NCBI RefSeq assembly: GCF_000967495.1
Contig: NZ_JXXU01000040.1
Coordinates: forward strand, 1-64,000
Direction of reading: 5' to 3'
Source of the DNA: Vibrio neptunius
GTDB lineage: Bacteria; Pseudomonadota; Gammaproteobacteria; Enterobacterales; Vibrionaceae
DNA: 64,000 nt
The notes below the pieces were generated by a model. That model was given only the letters and a program-made list of their open reading frames with translations. It searched no databases and was not told the DNA's origin. Below are positions 46,182 to 56,170 of this stretch, in pieces; the first letter of the stretch is position 1; every line of letters begins with the position of its first letter. The position numbers and the translations under genes were made by a program.

Positions 46182-46247
46182 GGGCGAAGCCCGATCCCGT
46201 TCTCCCGCAACGAAGCGATCCATAGGACAAAGTCCGTTCCCGCTTCC
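46182..46247 (-). repeat. stem-loop array after radA
   Basis: Hairpins GGGCGAAGCCC (46182-46192) and GGACAAAGTCC (46225-46235) with GTTCCCGCTT spacers and one degenerate unit between them abut the radA stop codon in the same orientation as the 1-130 array relative to pgpA. Confidence 0.75.
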
Positions 46248-47627
46248 CTAAAGCTCATCAAACGCTTCAATCGCTTCAGAAAGCTTTTTCACACCATGGA
46301 TCTGCATTCCCGGGATCCCACCTTTAGGCATATTCGCTGCAGGAACAATCGCTTTCTTAAAACCATGCTTAAAGGCTTCATTCAACCTCTCCTGCCCACT
46401 TGGAACTGGACGAATCTCTCCTGCTAAGCCGACTTCGCCGAATATCACCACATCTTTAGGTAAAGCTCGATCTCGAAAACTGGATAGAAGCGCTATCACT
46501 AATGCCAAGTCAGCGCTGGTTTCTGTTACCTTGACACCACCAACGACATTAACAAACACATCTTGATCCGCCATCTGTAAACCACCGTGCTTGTGTAAAA
46601 CCGCCAGTAAGAGCGACAAGCGGTTTTGCTCAAGGCCCACAGCAACACGTCGTGGGTTAGCCAACTGAGAGTAATCAACCAAAGCTTGAATCTCGACCAG
46701 TAGAGGACGAGTGCCCTCCCATACCACCATGACTGAACTGCCAGATGTTTCTTCTTCCCCTCGAGAAAGGAAGATGGCTGACGGGTTGCTGACTTCTTTG
46801 AGCCCCTGCCCTGTCATCGCAAATACCCCCAGCTCATTGACTGCTCCAAAGCGATTCTTATGGCTGCGCATAGTTCTAAAACGATTGTCCGTTCCGCCAT
46901 CAAGTAATACTGAACAGTCAATGATGTGCTCAAGCACTTTAGGCCCCGCTAACGTCCCATCTTTCGTCACATGGCCGACAATAAATACAGAAACATTGTT
47001 CTGCTTAGCGTAACGAGTCAAGGCCGTAGCCGACTCACGCACTTGTGCCACACTGCCAGGTGATGATTGCACATCCGCAACATGCATCACCTGAATCGAA
47101 TCGATGACCATGATCTTAGGCTGCTCTTTCTCAGCAATTTGACAGATACGATCGACGTTAGTTTCTGAAAGCATTTTCAGGTTGTCTTTAGGCAAACCGA
47201 GTCGTGACGCTCGCATCGCAACCTGTTGTAACGACTCTTCACCTGTGACGTATAAGGTTGGCATTTGTGAGGCGAGATAACACATAGTTTGCAAAAGTAG
47301 CGTTGATTTACCCGCTCCTGGGTTACCACCAATCAGAATGGCAGCACCCGGCACTACACCGCCACCAAGAACACGATCAAACTCTTTAAAACCACTGGTA
47401 AAACGAGGAACTTCCTGCAAATCAATGTCAGATAGGGTCTGAACCTGAGTTTCACCAGAGTTACCTGCATAACCCGCTAACCGCTCATTGCGTGCCGCTG
47501 CTGGTGATGCCGCCAACCTGACTTCACTGATCGTATTCCACGACCCACAAGCATTGCATTGTCCTTGCCAACGCGGAAAATCTGCCCCACAGTCATTACA
47601 CACATATGCTCTTTTTGCTTTCGCCAT
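46248..47627 (-). CDS. radA: DNA repair protein RadA
   Basis: RadA (Sms) is a RecA-like helicase that extends branches during homologous recombination. The N-terminal zinc finger (CNDCGADFPRWQGQCNACG, shown as CNDC and CNAC) is at residues 9-27, Walker A GGNPGAGKSTLL near 98, the KNRFG motif near 255, and a C-terminal Lon-like domain with GEVGLAGEIRPV. 459 residues, normal. It is convergent with csdA across a repeat-rich region and divergent from the PilZ gene. Confidence 0.97.
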   Translation of the reverse strand: MAKAKRAYVCNDCGADFPRWQGQCNACGSWNTISEVRLAASPAAARNERLAGYAGNSGETQVQTLSDIDLQEVPRFTSGFKEFDRVLGGGVVPGAAILIGGNPGAGKSTLLLQTMCYLASQMPTLYVTGEESLQQVAMRASRLGLPKDNLKMLSETNVDRICQIAEKEQPKIMVIDSIQVMHVADVQSSPGSVAQVRESATALTRYAKQNNVSVFIVGHVTKDGTLAGPKVLEHIIDCSVLLDGGTDNRFRTMRSHKNRFGAVNELGVFAMTGQGLKEVSNPSAIFLSRGEEETSGSSVMVVWEGTRPLLVEIQALVDYSQLANPRRVAVGLEQNRLSLLLAVLHKHGGLQMADQDVFVNVVGGVKVTETSADLALVIALLSSFRDRALPKDVVIFGEVGLAGEIRPVPSGQERLNEAFKHGFKKAIVPAANMPKGGIPGMQIHGVKKLSEAIEAFDEL

Positions 47628-47761
47628 ATCACCTCAGACCTGTATTTGTGACTATGCTATTATCATACGTCACCTATTCACCTTGATTCGGTGTAACATA
47701 TCATTAAAGATCTTTATATCAAGGTCGATATTGAGAGTAAGGGACACGCTAACAAAAATAT

Positions 47762-50107
47762 ATGCAGCAGTCAGAGATTTTATCTTTAGCAGAACGATTG
47801 ATTCCTGCTTACAACTCCGGTGATTTTGAATACCTTCTCGCCCAAATGACTGAAGGGGAGCCCCCATCGGTTAAAATTCTGGTCAAAATGGAGCTCAATC
47901 GAGTGATGGCTCCGTGTACTAAACCCGTAGACCTTCGCGGCCGAGTAAAAGGTGAGTGCCGCGAATACGAACTCGATGGTGTAAAACATTGGCTCGATGA
48001 CGTTGCCTTCAACGCCTACCATAAAAATACTCGTAAATTTGGCGGCTATACTGAAGGGGTCTGGGAAGCATTATGTAATACTCATAATAATTTTCGAGTA
48101 ATGCAAAAACGGGGTAAACCTCACGGCATTGAGTTTTCAGAAAAAAGTTCAGCATATGATGTTGAAGCGATTAATTTGGGTTACGATCTCAAGCGTCGTG
48201 AGAACCGTTTAAAACTCTCTTCTCAAATAGAATTTCAGATCAACAGAGATCAGCTCGTCCACGCCACAACTGTCGATATCTCGCCATCAGGAGCAAAGTT
48301 TAAGGTCCCATCCGCATTTAGCTACAAACTCGGAGAGATCATAGCGGTACGTTTCGTTGAATTGATTAAAGAAAGTGAAGTCGAAGGGCTAGACATCCCT
48401 ATCAACTATCGGATTGTTGGAATTGATGAATCTTACGAAAACGATGCAGTAAAATATCTACGGTTACTCAAACTTGACGAGTCAAACGTCGTTGAACAAG
48501 TTATCGAAGACAAACTGACAAATGATAGCCAACGAAGCCGGCATGACAATCAAGATAAAGTCATTCGAGCTCGCTCTCGAGGCTATGAGCATACATTCCT
48601 TAAGCACACCTGTAATTTACCTGTTTTCTTCAGTGGTAGTGAACTTAAACTCGCCTTAATGACAGAGAACAATCAACCCATTTGGCAATACTGGCAAGAT
48701 GAGCGCAATCAACAAACCTTGACCAGCTTGTTTAATAAAGAACGTTTAGAACAGCTCACCAAGCCTGGTATGCGAGGTAGCAATAATGTGTTTTACTCCT
48801 TCACTCACAATCATCAAGGTAAGACCCTATTTTTCTCCATGATGATGCCAGAGGCGAGTAGAGAACTCCGTCAGCTTTTCTGGCACGTTGGGGCCAAAAA
48901 AGAGAGCTGGAGAGTGTTTCGATTACATGTTTTTGAACTGTCCAAAGAAGAACGGGTAGAGCTGTCCAAGCATTCAACTGAACTCAACTTTAAAACTAAC
49001 TCGCTTAGCCATTGCGGTATTCTTCAGGAGCTATCTACTGAGTCTACTAACCAAGATTACCTTCTGACTGCAAAGCCTAGGATGCCGACTAGTGAACTCA
49101 ATCGCTTTCGCCATGCCCGTAATCCAGAAAATAACCCTGTTTGTATCTACTTTGATGCAATATCCCGTAGGAAAGAACCACGTTTTCAATTTCGTTCTCC
49201 GATCGAATTGTCTTATCCTCATGATACCGCTCATACAGGGGTGACATTAGACATTTCTAAACGTGGAATTAGCGTCGCTTTAACTTCTCAAAGCGAGCTA
49301 AAAGCAGGAGATACATGTTCGGTTAACTTTAAAGAGCTTAGTCTGTATGATAAACAACTGCCTCTTAATAACGTTCCATACGAGGTTGTTCGAATTTCTC
49401 CAGGAGGAAAGCGCCTTCAGCTAGTTATAAAAGAAGACAGCAATACCATGCGCACCATTGCTTTTTTTGGACGGCTGATCGAGCATAACCAAGATAAACT
49501 GGTTGCCCAAAAAGAACTGCTGCCCAGTAATCAGTTACTGGAGGGTTTGCACGACATCTTACTGGATAAGATTGTGAGCTCGCCTATCTTCGTAGAAAAA
49601 CGAGGGAAAAACCTTAAGCCTCGCGTGATAGGTATTAACTATCCTCTTGCTTCCCACCTAGTGGTATTCGCTAAACTTGGCCATGATGAGAATTTTTCCG
49701 TCGAGCCTATCTATAAAGGTCATACTAATACACTGCTCGCTCAACCAATGCGTCGTATTGATGGTGCACAGCCTCAGTTTCAGGAAATTTATTTATCAAC
49801 CACAAGGTTTGGTACACGTATTCAATCTTATGAATCCAAATTGGTGAGCGAATTTGATTCGCTGAAAGATCGTATTGCTTTCATCAAAGACGCGCAAGGA
49901 ATGGGAGAGTTTTGTGCTCTTCGTATTTGTAGTGCTCCTGTTTTTGATGCCATGAGCGCACTACTTCAAGAAGATCTCAAAGAGCTGGCAGCTATCAGTA
50001 TGAATCAAGCTAGAAGCTTAGAAAAAGAGCTCACAGGTATCATGGGGTATGGCGAAATCACGGATATCACAGAAGAAGTGCTTACTCGTCTTGAAATGAC
50101 CAAATAA
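47762..50107 (+). CDS. plzC: PilZ domain protein (PlzC-like)
   Basis: This 781-residue cytoplasmic protein has two PilZ domains, which bind cyclic di-GMP: the first with RRENR at about 145-149 and DISPSG near 171, the second with RKEPR near 470 and DISKRG near 502. Both keep the RxxxR and D/NxSxxG residues. The rest (1-140, 240-460, 590-781) matches no family I know. Position next to serB fits V. cholerae PlzC; I am fairly but not fully sure of the name. Confidence 0.85.
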   Translation: MQQSEILSLAERLIPAYNSGDFEYLLAQMTEGEPPSVKILVKMELNRVMAPCTKPVDLRGRVKGECREYELDGVKHWLDDVAFNAYHKNTRKFGGYTEGVWEALCNTHNNFRVMQKRGKPHGIEFSEKSSAYDVEAINLGYDLKRRENRLKLSSQIEFQINRDQLVHATTVDISPSGAKFKVPSAFSYKLGEIIAVRFVELIKESEVEGLDIPINYRIVGIDESYENDAVKYLRLLKLDESNVVEQVIEDKLTNDSQRSRHDNQDKVIRARSRGYEHTFLKHTCNLPVFFSGSELKLALMTENNQPIWQYWQDERNQQTLTSLFNKERLEQLTKPGMRGSNNVFYSFTHNHQGKTLFFSMMMPEASRELRQLFWHVGAKKESWRVFRLHVFELSKEERVELSKHSTELNFKTNSLSHCGILQELSTESTNQDYLLTAKPRMPTSELNRFRHARNPENNPVCIYFDAISRRKEPRFQFRSPIELSYPHDTAHTGVTLDISKRGISVALTSQSELKAGDTCSVNFKELSLYDKQLPLNNVPYEVVRISPGGKRLQLVIKEDSNTMRTIAFFGRLIEHNQDKLVAQKELLPSNQLLEGLHDILLDKIVSSPIFVEKRGKNLKPRVIGINYPLASHLVVFAKLGHDENFSVEPIYKGHTNTLLAQPMRRIDGAQPQFQEIYLSTTRFGTRIQSYESKLVSEFDSLKDRIAFIKDAQGMGEFCALRICSAPVFDAMSALLQEDLKELAAISMNQARSLEKELTGIMGYGEITDITEEVLTRLEMTK

Positions 50108-50114
50108 TAGTAAT

Positions 50115-50139
50115 AAGAAAGCGAGGTTTTAACCCTCGC
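50115..50139 (-). terminator. terminator after serB
   Basis: GCGAGG and CCTCGC pair around TTTTAAC; the minus direction continues TTTCTTATT. Confidence 0.6.
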
Positions 50140-50146
50140 ATCTTCA

Positions 50147-51127
50147 TTATGGAGCAGGTTTAAAACTCAGTTTCTTCTGCTTAGACAGAGCAGCAGATAG
50201 AATACACAGTACCCCCCCCAGTCCCACATAACGCACGGCTGTTTGCGCTTGTTGCTCCACTTTAGGTTTTGCATGGTAAGCGATACCAAGGCCTGCAACG
50301 GACATCATCATCAGATCGTTTGCACCGTCTCCAACAGCGATAGTATTGTGTGGTTCAATATCGTATTGTTTGGCTAACTCTTCGAGGATATCCGCTTTAG
50401 TTTGAGCTGATACAACGTTACCAACCACTTGACCAGTCAACTTGCCATCAACGATTTCCAGCTGATTAGATTCTGCATGGTCTAAATTCAATGTCTCTTT
50501 GAGGTAATCTGAGAAATAGGTAAACCCACCAGAGGCAATTGCCGTTTTCCAGCCAAACTGACGTAAGGTACTTACCAGCTCAGGCAAGTCAGGCATCAAT
50601 GGCAAAGCGTTTCTTACACTAGACAGGATACTTTCATCAGTACCAGCCAGTGCACTCACACGTTGACGTAAGCTCTGTTCAAAATCCAGTTCACCTTGCA
50701 TGGCGCGCTCTGTCACTTCCGCGACTTCCTCACCCACACCAGCAAATTTGGCTATTTCATCAATACATTCAATTTGAATCGCAGTCGAGTCCATATCCAT
50801 AACGATAAGGCCTGGCTTTGATAAATCGGGAAGATCATTAAGCGACGCATAATCCAGTCTAATGTCTTGGAGAACTTTTTCATGTTGAGCAGTCAGCTCA
50901 CCCTGCATTAATGCTACTTCATAGCGGCCAACCTTCCACACATCAACGACAGCATTATGTTGGCCAGTACAACGGTCAATAGTTTCAAAATATTGCGATG
51001 ACAAACACTCTGCGAACACAATCCAATTAGCCTTAGCTTTATCAAATTGACTAAATAAGCGTGTCTCGGGAATTCGATTGTATAGTGATGTATGTTTTTG
51101 AATAGAAAAGGTCTTAAACGTTTCCAT
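50147..51127 (-). CDS. serB: phosphoserine phosphatase
   Basis: SerB removes phosphate from phosphoserine in the last step of serine synthesis. ATG 51127 (METFKTFSIQKH) gives 326 residues, as in other vibrios; the frame to 51157 is not needed. The HAD motif MDMDSTAIQIE near residue 117, the SGGFTYFSDYL region and GDGANDLMMM are complete. An N-terminal regulatory region of about 100 residues precedes the HAD domain. Confidence 0.96.
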   Translation of the reverse strand: METFKTFSIQKHTSLYNRIPETRLFSQFDKAKANWIVFAECLSSQYFETIDRCTGQHNAVVDVWKVGRYEVALMQGELTAQHEKVLQDIRLDYASLNDLPDLSKPGLIVMDMDSTAIQIECIDEIAKFAGVGEEVAEVTERAMQGELDFEQSLRQRVSALAGTDESILSSVRNALPLMPDLPELVSTLRQFGWKTAIASGGFTYFSDYLKETLNLDHAESNQLEIVDGKLTGQVVGNVVSAQTKADILEELAKQYDIEPHNTIAVGDGANDLMMMSVAGLGIAYHAKPKVEQQAQTAVRYVGLGGVLCILSAALSKQKKLSFKPAP

Positions 51128-51230
51128 GTGAATTATTCCTAAAAAATCTACTAACACGTTAACCTATTGCAATTTAGCTGTGCAAGCATCAATATGCTCT
51201 ATAGGAGAATTAACCTTAAGTTAGGCGAGT

Positions 51231-51836
51231 ATGGAACCCTCTCTGTTCTCATTTCGTATTGCCTTAAGAGCGCTGGCAATCCTCTCGTTGATAGCAATGA
51301 TGGGAGTAATTGGTATTAACAGCGTAAAAATTACTAAAGGCAATGAACAAATTCAGAAAAACCAGTTGGAAACACTGATAAAAATGTTGGTTTCTCAAGC
51401 TTCTTTATCAGCAGGTGATATGATAGCCAATCAAGATCAAGAGCGCTTACTGAAGCTAACCAACCAACTGGCTAAAGACAATCTCGTGTTTGATGCCACT
51501 ATCTATGACGCGGAAGGGATTCGCTTGGCCTCAAGCGACAAGGGGAAAAGTGTGCGTGAAGTTCTCGGTTTAGATACGCCACTTGAAACCGCTCGAATTG
51601 GCAAACAGCAATTAGTTGAGCCCATTATGCACGACAATGCAGCCATTGGTTTTGTTCGTATCACCTTTGAGACGGGTAAAGTAACTGCCTTTTCTGATCA
51701 CTACTACCGTAAAAGCGACCGTTACATGTATACCATGGTCGGAATGAGTTTTATCGCAGGCTTACTGTTGGCAATTGTGGTGAGAAGAAAACCCAAACGC
51801 AACAGTGAAAATCTGCTTCTTAAAGAAATGAGTTAG
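51231..51836 (+). CDS. ytjB: YtjB/Smp family membrane protein
   Basis: The 201-residue protein has a membrane helix near residues 11-31 and another near 168-185, enclosing a periplasmic part of about 130 residues that recalls a sensor domain (FDATIYDAEGIRLASSDKG, visible as ATIYDAEGIRLASS). No signalling domain follows. The family was called SMP and its function is unknown. It is divergent from serB, as in E. coli. Confidence 0.85.
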   Translation: MEPSLFSFRIALRALAILSLIAMMGVIGINSVKITKGNEQIQKNQLETLIKMLVSQASLSAGDMIANQDQERLLKLTNQLAKDNLVFDATIYDAEGIRLASSDKGKSVREVLGLDTPLETARIGKQQLVEPIMHDNAAIGFVRITFETGKVTAFSDHYYRKSDRYMYTMVGMSFIAGLLLAIVVRRKPKRNSENLLLKEMS

Positions 51837-51848
51837 CCAATTGCAAGT

Positions 51849-51890
51849 AAAAAAGAGGGGGTAGTATTTAAGTCACTCCCCCCTCTTTTA
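51849..51890. terminator. bidirectional terminator between ytjB and deoD
   Basis: AAAAGAGGGGG and CCCCCTCTTTT pair around a 17-base loop between convergent genes. Confidence 0.8.
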
Positions 51891-51916
51891 CTATTTTTCA
51901 GCGATTGAGACTGTAT

Positions 51917-52636
51917 CTAGGCCTCATCACCTAACAGGATAGAGTCGAGCGCGATAATCATCATATCGTTAAACGTAGTTTGACGCTCATCTGATGTTGT
52001 CTGCTCGCCCGTTTTGATGTGATCAGACACAGTACAGATAGTCAGAGCTTTCGCACCGTACTCAGCACAAACGCCGTAGATACCTGCCGCTTCCATTTCA
52101 ACACCAACAATACCGTACTTGTCCATCACATCGAACATTTCTGGATCTGGTGTGTAGAACAGTTCAGCGGAAAACAGGTTACCCACCTTCACTTCGATAC
52201 CACGTGCTTTCGCTGCCTCTTCCGCTGCACGAACCATCTTATAATCAGCGATAGCAGCAAAGTCATGGCCTTTAAAGCGAATGCGATTTACTTTAGAGTC
52301 AGTACAAGCGCCCATACCAATCACAACATCACGTACTTTGATGTCTTCGCTAACAGCACCACAGCTACCTACACGGATGATTTTCTTCACACCGTAGTCT
52401 TTAATCAGCTCAGTAGCATAGATTGAACAAGATGGGATACCCATACCGTGGCCCATCACAGACACTTTACGACCTTTGTAAGTGCCTGTGAAACCGAACA
52501 TATTACGTACATCACAAACCTGAACGACATCTTCTAGGAAGGTTTCTGCAATGTACTTCGCGCGTAGCGGATCACCCGGCATAAGAACGACATCTGCGAA
52601 TGCACCCGTTTCAGCATTAATATGTGGAGTTGCCAT
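51917..52636 (-). CDS. deoD: purine nucleoside phosphorylase
   Basis: DeoD splits purine (deoxy)nucleosides to base and (deoxy)ribose 1-phosphate. The 239-residue sequence has [27 protein letters not shown] (seen as [17 protein letters not shown]), [12 protein letters not shown], and [10 protein letters not shown] near 180, where the nucleoside ribose is held. It is the last gene of the deoCABD order. Confidence 0.97.
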   Translation of the reverse strand: MATPHINAETGAFADVVLMPGDPLRAKYIAETFLEDVVQVCDVRNMFGFTGTYKGRKVSVMGHGMGIPSCSIYATELIKDYGVKKIIRVGSCGAVSEDIKVRDVVIGMGACTDSKVNRIRFKGHDFAAIADYKMVRAAEEAAKARGIEVKVGNLFSAELFYTPDPEMFDVMDKYGIVGVEMEAAGIYGVCAEYGAKALTICTVSDHIKTGEQTTSDERQTTFNDMMIIALDSILLGDEA

Positions 52637-52669
52637 GTCTGTTAATTCCTTAACTAAGTTAAATGTTGT

Positions 52670-52691
52670 CAGAGAGGTGGTTTACCTCTCT
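52670..52691. other. hairpin between deoB and deoD
   Basis: AGAGAGGT and ACCTCTCT pair perfectly around GGTTT without a U tract; it may act in mRNA stability rather than termination. Confidence 0.5.
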
Positions 52692-52701
52692 AACTCTCTC
52701 A

Positions 52702-53922
52702 TTACAAAAAGTTTTTACCATAATCCATTGGTGAAGTACCAAAGTAAGTCGCCAATGATTGACCAATATCCGCAAAAGAGTCACGCAGGCCTAGAGAACC
52801 AGCTGGCACTTTCTGACCATAAACAATTACAGGGATGTGTTCACGTGTGTGGTCAGTACCTGGCCAAGTTGGGTCACAGCCGTGGTCGGCAGTCAGGATT
52901 AGAATATCGTCTTCTTCCATCAGTTCCATAACTTCATGGATACGGCCATCGAAGTACTCAAGCGCAGCAGCATAGCCTGCAACATCACGACGGTGACCAT
53001 AGGCGGAATCAAAATCAACAAAGTTAGTAAAGACGATAGTATTGTCGCCCGCTTCTTTGATTGCCTGTTTTGTTGCTTCAAATAAAGCAGGAATACCTGT
53101 TGCTTTGGTCTTCTTAGTAATACCGCAGCCAGCGTAAATGTCAGAGATCTTACCGATCGAGTGAACTTCACCGCCCTTCTCATCAACAAGCTTCTGTAGA
53201 ATCGTCGCTGAAGGTGGCTCAACAGACAGATCGCGGCGATTACCAGTACGCTCGAACTGGCCTTTACCCGGACCAATGAATGGGCGAGCGATAACGCGGC
53301 CGATGTTGTAGTCTTCCAGCTCTTCACGTGCGATCTGACAAAGCTCAAGCAAACGTTCTAGGCCGAAGGTTTCTTCATGGCAAGCGATCTGGAATACCGA
53401 ATCCGCCGACGTATAGAAGATAGGTTGCCCTGTCTTCATATGCTCTTCACCAAGATCATCCAGTACCTGAGTGCCTGATGCATGACAGTTACCGAGGAAA
53501 CCGTCTAGACCAGCACGCTCAAGAATGCGATCTGTCAGCTCTTTCGGGAAGCTGTTGGCTTTGTCGGTAAAGTAGCCCCAGTCAAACAGAACCGGAACAC
53601 CAGCAATTTCCCAGTGGCCTGACGGCGTGTCTTTACCTGAGGATAGCTCAGCAGCATGGCCGTAAGCACCGATGATCTCCGCCTCAGTATCTAAACCTGG
53701 CGCAAAGCGACCCGTTGACTCTTTGTGGGCCATTGCTAAACCAAGCTTTGACAGATTAGGCAACGTCAGTGGCCCTTTACGATCAGCGTTATCCGCTAGA
53801 CCTTTATCACATTGGTCTGCGATATGGCCCAGAGTGTCTGAACCAACATCACCAAATGTCTCAGCGTCTGCTGTCTCACCGATTCCAAATGAATCCAGTA
53901 CTAATATAAATGCTCTTTTCAT
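52702..53922 (-). CDS. deoB: phosphopentomutase
   Basis: DeoB interconverts (deoxy)ribose 1-phosphate and 5-phosphate, linking nucleoside breakdown to central metabolism. The metal-binding alkaline-phosphatase-like features are visible: [12 protein letters not shown] at residue 9 and [19 protein letters not shown] near 340 (seen as [16 protein letters not shown]). 406 residues. It lies between deoA and deoD. Confidence 0.97.
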   Translation of the reverse strand: MKRAFILVLDSFGIGETADAETFGDVGSDTLGHIADQCDKGLADNADRKGPLTLPNLSKLGLAMAHKESTGRFAPGLDTEAEIIGAYGHAAELSSGKDTPSGHWEIAGVPVLFDWGYFTDKANSFPKELTDRILERAGLDGFLGNCHASGTQVLDDLGEEHMKTGQPIFYTSADSVFQIACHEETFGLERLLELCQIAREELEDYNIGRVIARPFIGPGKGQFERTGNRRDLSVEPPSATILQKLVDEKGGEVHSIGKISDIYAGCGITKKTKATGIPALFEATKQAIKEAGDNTIVFTNFVDFDSAYGHRRDVAGYAAALEYFDGRIHEVMELMEEDDILILTADHGCDPTWPGTDHTREHIPVIVYGQKVPAGSLGLRDSFADIGQSLATYFGTSPMDYGKNFL

Positions 53923-53983
53923 TGCTCTTCCTCAGGCCCACCGGTAATCATTTTTATATGGCGGGCCTTAGTGTAATTTTTGA

Positions 53984-55312
53984 TTAAACGTCTTCTGCGC
54001 GGATCTGACGATAAACCTCAGGCGTTGGAGTATACTCACCACCGATAGTAATAGCCTGCTTCAGCGCTTCAGCCGCTTCAAGCCATTGCTCTTCACTACG
54101 TGCATGAATCACGGCCAGTGGTTTATCACTCGATGCTTTTTCACCAAGACGGATGAACCCGTCAAAGCCCACAGCATAGTCAATTTCATCTGTTGCCACA
54201 CGGCGGCCGCCACCCATGGAAACAACCGCCATACCGATTGCACGAGTGTCCATTGCCGATACCACACCGTCCTCATCAGCGAAGACAGGTTTGATGATTT
54301 CTGCTTTTTCCAAATAGTTTTCGTAGTTTTCAACAAAATCGGTTGGGCCGCCTAGGCCTGCGACCATCTTACCAAAGCACTGAGCAGCTTTACCGTTATC
54401 TAAAACTTCCATCAGTTTGGCGCGTGCATCTTCTGTGTCGTCAGCCAATTGAGCCAACACCAACATTTCTGCACATGACGCCATCGTAACTTCAAGTAAG
54501 CGAGGGTTGCGGTATTCACCAGTCAGGAACTGAACCGCTTCACGTACTTCGACTGCATTACCCGCAGAAGAAGCCAGAACTTGGTTCATGTCAGTTAGGA
54601 TAGCTGTTGTCTTGGTACCTGCACCGTTTGCTACTGCTACGATAGATTTAGCGAGCTCTTCCGAGGCTTCATAGGTTGGCATGAATGCCCCTGAACCCAC
54701 TTTTACATCCATCACCAATGACTCAAGCCCAGCAGCCAGTTTCTTAGACAGGATTGAAGCCGTGATCAGAGAAATGTTGTCGACCGTCGCGGTAATATCG
54801 CGGGTTGCGTAGACACGTTTATCGGCTGGCGCTAAATCACCTGTTTGGCCAATAATGGCAACACCTGCGTCTTTCGTAACATCACCGAACACTTGATTGG
54901 TTGGCGTGATGTTATAGCCAGGAATTGACTCCAACTTATCCAGAGTACCTCCAGTGTGACCAAGACCTCGACCCGAGATCATTGGAACAAAGCCACCACA
55001 TGCCGCAACCATTGGCCCAAGCATCAGCGAAGTCACGTCACCAACACCACCAGTTGAATGCTTATCTACAATTGGGCCGCCAAATTCTTTATGGCTCCAA
55101 TCGATAACCATACCGGAATCACGCATCGCACACGTCAGCGCAATGCGCTCTGGCATTGTCATTTCATTGAAAAATATCGCCATCGCAAAGGCTGCGATTT
55201 GCCCCTCTGAAACGGTGTTTTTAGCCACACCTTGGATGAAGAAATTGATTTCGTCGGCAGTTAGGACTTCGCCATCGCGTTTTTTACGAATGATTTCTTG
55301 AGGTAAATACAT
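53984..55312 (-). CDS. deoA: thymidine phosphorylase
   Basis: DeoA splits thymidine and deoxyuridine to base and deoxyribose 1-phosphate. ATG 55312 ([14 protein letters not shown]) follows GGGAGGAAC and aligns with E. coli; five extra codons are dropped. The phosphate and substrate region [14 protein letters not shown] near residue 83 and KLESIPGY are intact. 442 residues. A strong hairpin lies between deoC and this gene. Confidence 0.96.
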   Translation of the reverse strand: MYLPQEIIRKKRDGEVLTADEINFFIQGVAKNTVSEGQIAAFAMAIFFNEMTMPERIALTCAMRDSGMVIDWSHKEFGGPIVDKHSTGGVGDVTSLMLGPMVAACGGFVPMISGRGLGHTGGTLDKLESIPGYNITPTNQVFGDVTKDAGVAIIGQTGDLAPADKRVYATRDITATVDNISLITASILSKKLAAGLESLVMDVKVGSGAFMPTYEASEELAKSIVAVANGAGTKTTAILTDMNQVLASSAGNAVEVREAVQFLTGEYRNPRLLEVTMASCAEMLVLAQLADDTEDARAKLMEVLDNGKAAQCFGKMVAGLGGPTDFVENYENYLEKAEIIKPVFADEDGVVSAMDTRAIGMAVVSMGGGRRVATDEIDYAVGFDGFIRLGEKASSDKPLAVIHARSEEQWLEAAEALKQAITIGGEYTPTPEVYRQIRAEDV

Positions 55313-55339
55313 TAGTTCCTCCCACACAAAACGGTGGTT

Positions 55340-55382
55340 AGTAAAGTAAAAAGTAATGTGGTGAGCTTTCGCTCACCACATT
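55340..55382 (-). terminator. hairpin and U-rich tract between deoC and deoA
   Basis: AATGTGGTGAGC and GCTCACCACATT form a perfect 12-bp stem with loop TTTC, followed in the minus direction by ACTTTTTACTTTAC. It looks like a partial terminator inside the operon. Confidence 0.7.
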
Positions 55383-55393
55383 CAGACTTTTAA

Positions 55394-56170
55394 TTAGTAC
55401 GCTGCAGGATCTGCAGTTTCGTCTGTTACTTCTAATGTATTTAGTAGGTTAGTAAGCAGGCTAGAGGCGCCAAAACGGTAATGGCGAGCATCTACCCAGT
55501 TGTCGCCCAAAATCTCATCTGCCATTGCTAGATACGCGGCTGCATCTTCAGCAGTGCGTACACCACCTGCTGGCTTGAAGCCAACCGATTTTGCAACTTC
55601 CATATCACGAATCACTTCCAGCATCATGCGTGCATATTCAGGTGTTGCATTGACTGGCACTTTACCCGTTGAAGTTTTAATGAAGTCAGCGCCTGCTTTA
55701 ATTGAAATTTCAGAGGCTTTCTTAATTAGAGCTTCTTCTTTAAGCTCACCGGTTTCGATGATGACTTTCAGAAGAATGTCACCACACGCTGCTTTACATT
55801 GCTTAACTAGCTCGAAACCCACTTCCTCGTTACCTGCCATTAGAGCACGGTATGGGAATACAACATCCACTTCATCTGCACCGTAAGCAACGGCCGCTTT
55901 CGTTTCTGCAACAGCGATATCAATATCATCGTTACCGTGTGGGAAGTTCGTTACTGTAGCAATACGAACGTCTGGTGTACCTTGCTCGCGAAGTGTCTTC
56001 TTAGCAATAGGAATAAAGCGAGGATAAATACAGATCGCTGCTGTGTTACCGACAGCAGATTTTGCGTCATGACACAGTGAGATCACTTTTTCATCAGTAT
56101 CATCATCATTCAGCGTTGTAAGATCCATAAGTTTAAGTGCACGTAGTGCTGCTGCTTTTAAATCGCTCAT
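55394..56170 (-). CDS. deoC: deoxyribose-phosphate aldolase
   Basis: DeoC cleaves 2-deoxyribose 5-phosphate to glyceraldehyde 3-phosphate and acetaldehyde. The Schiff-base lysine lies in [11 protein letters not shown] near residue 164, or with the partner lysine in FIKTSTGK near 200. 258 residues, usual. It is the first gene of the deo operon and is preceded by an 800-base region without an established gene. Confidence 0.97.
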   Translation of the reverse strand: MSDLKAAALRALKLMDLTTLNDDDTDEKVISLCHDAKSAVGNTAAICIYPRFIPIAKKTLREQGTPDVRIATVTNFPHGNDDIDIAVAETKAAVAYGADEVDVVFPYRALMAGNEEVGFELVKQCKAACGDILLKVIIETGELKEEALIKKASEISIKAGADFIKTSTGKVPVNATPEYARMMLEVIRDMEVAKSVGFKPAGGVRTAEDAAAYLAMADEILGDNWVDARHYRFGASSLLTNLLNTLEVTDETADPAAY

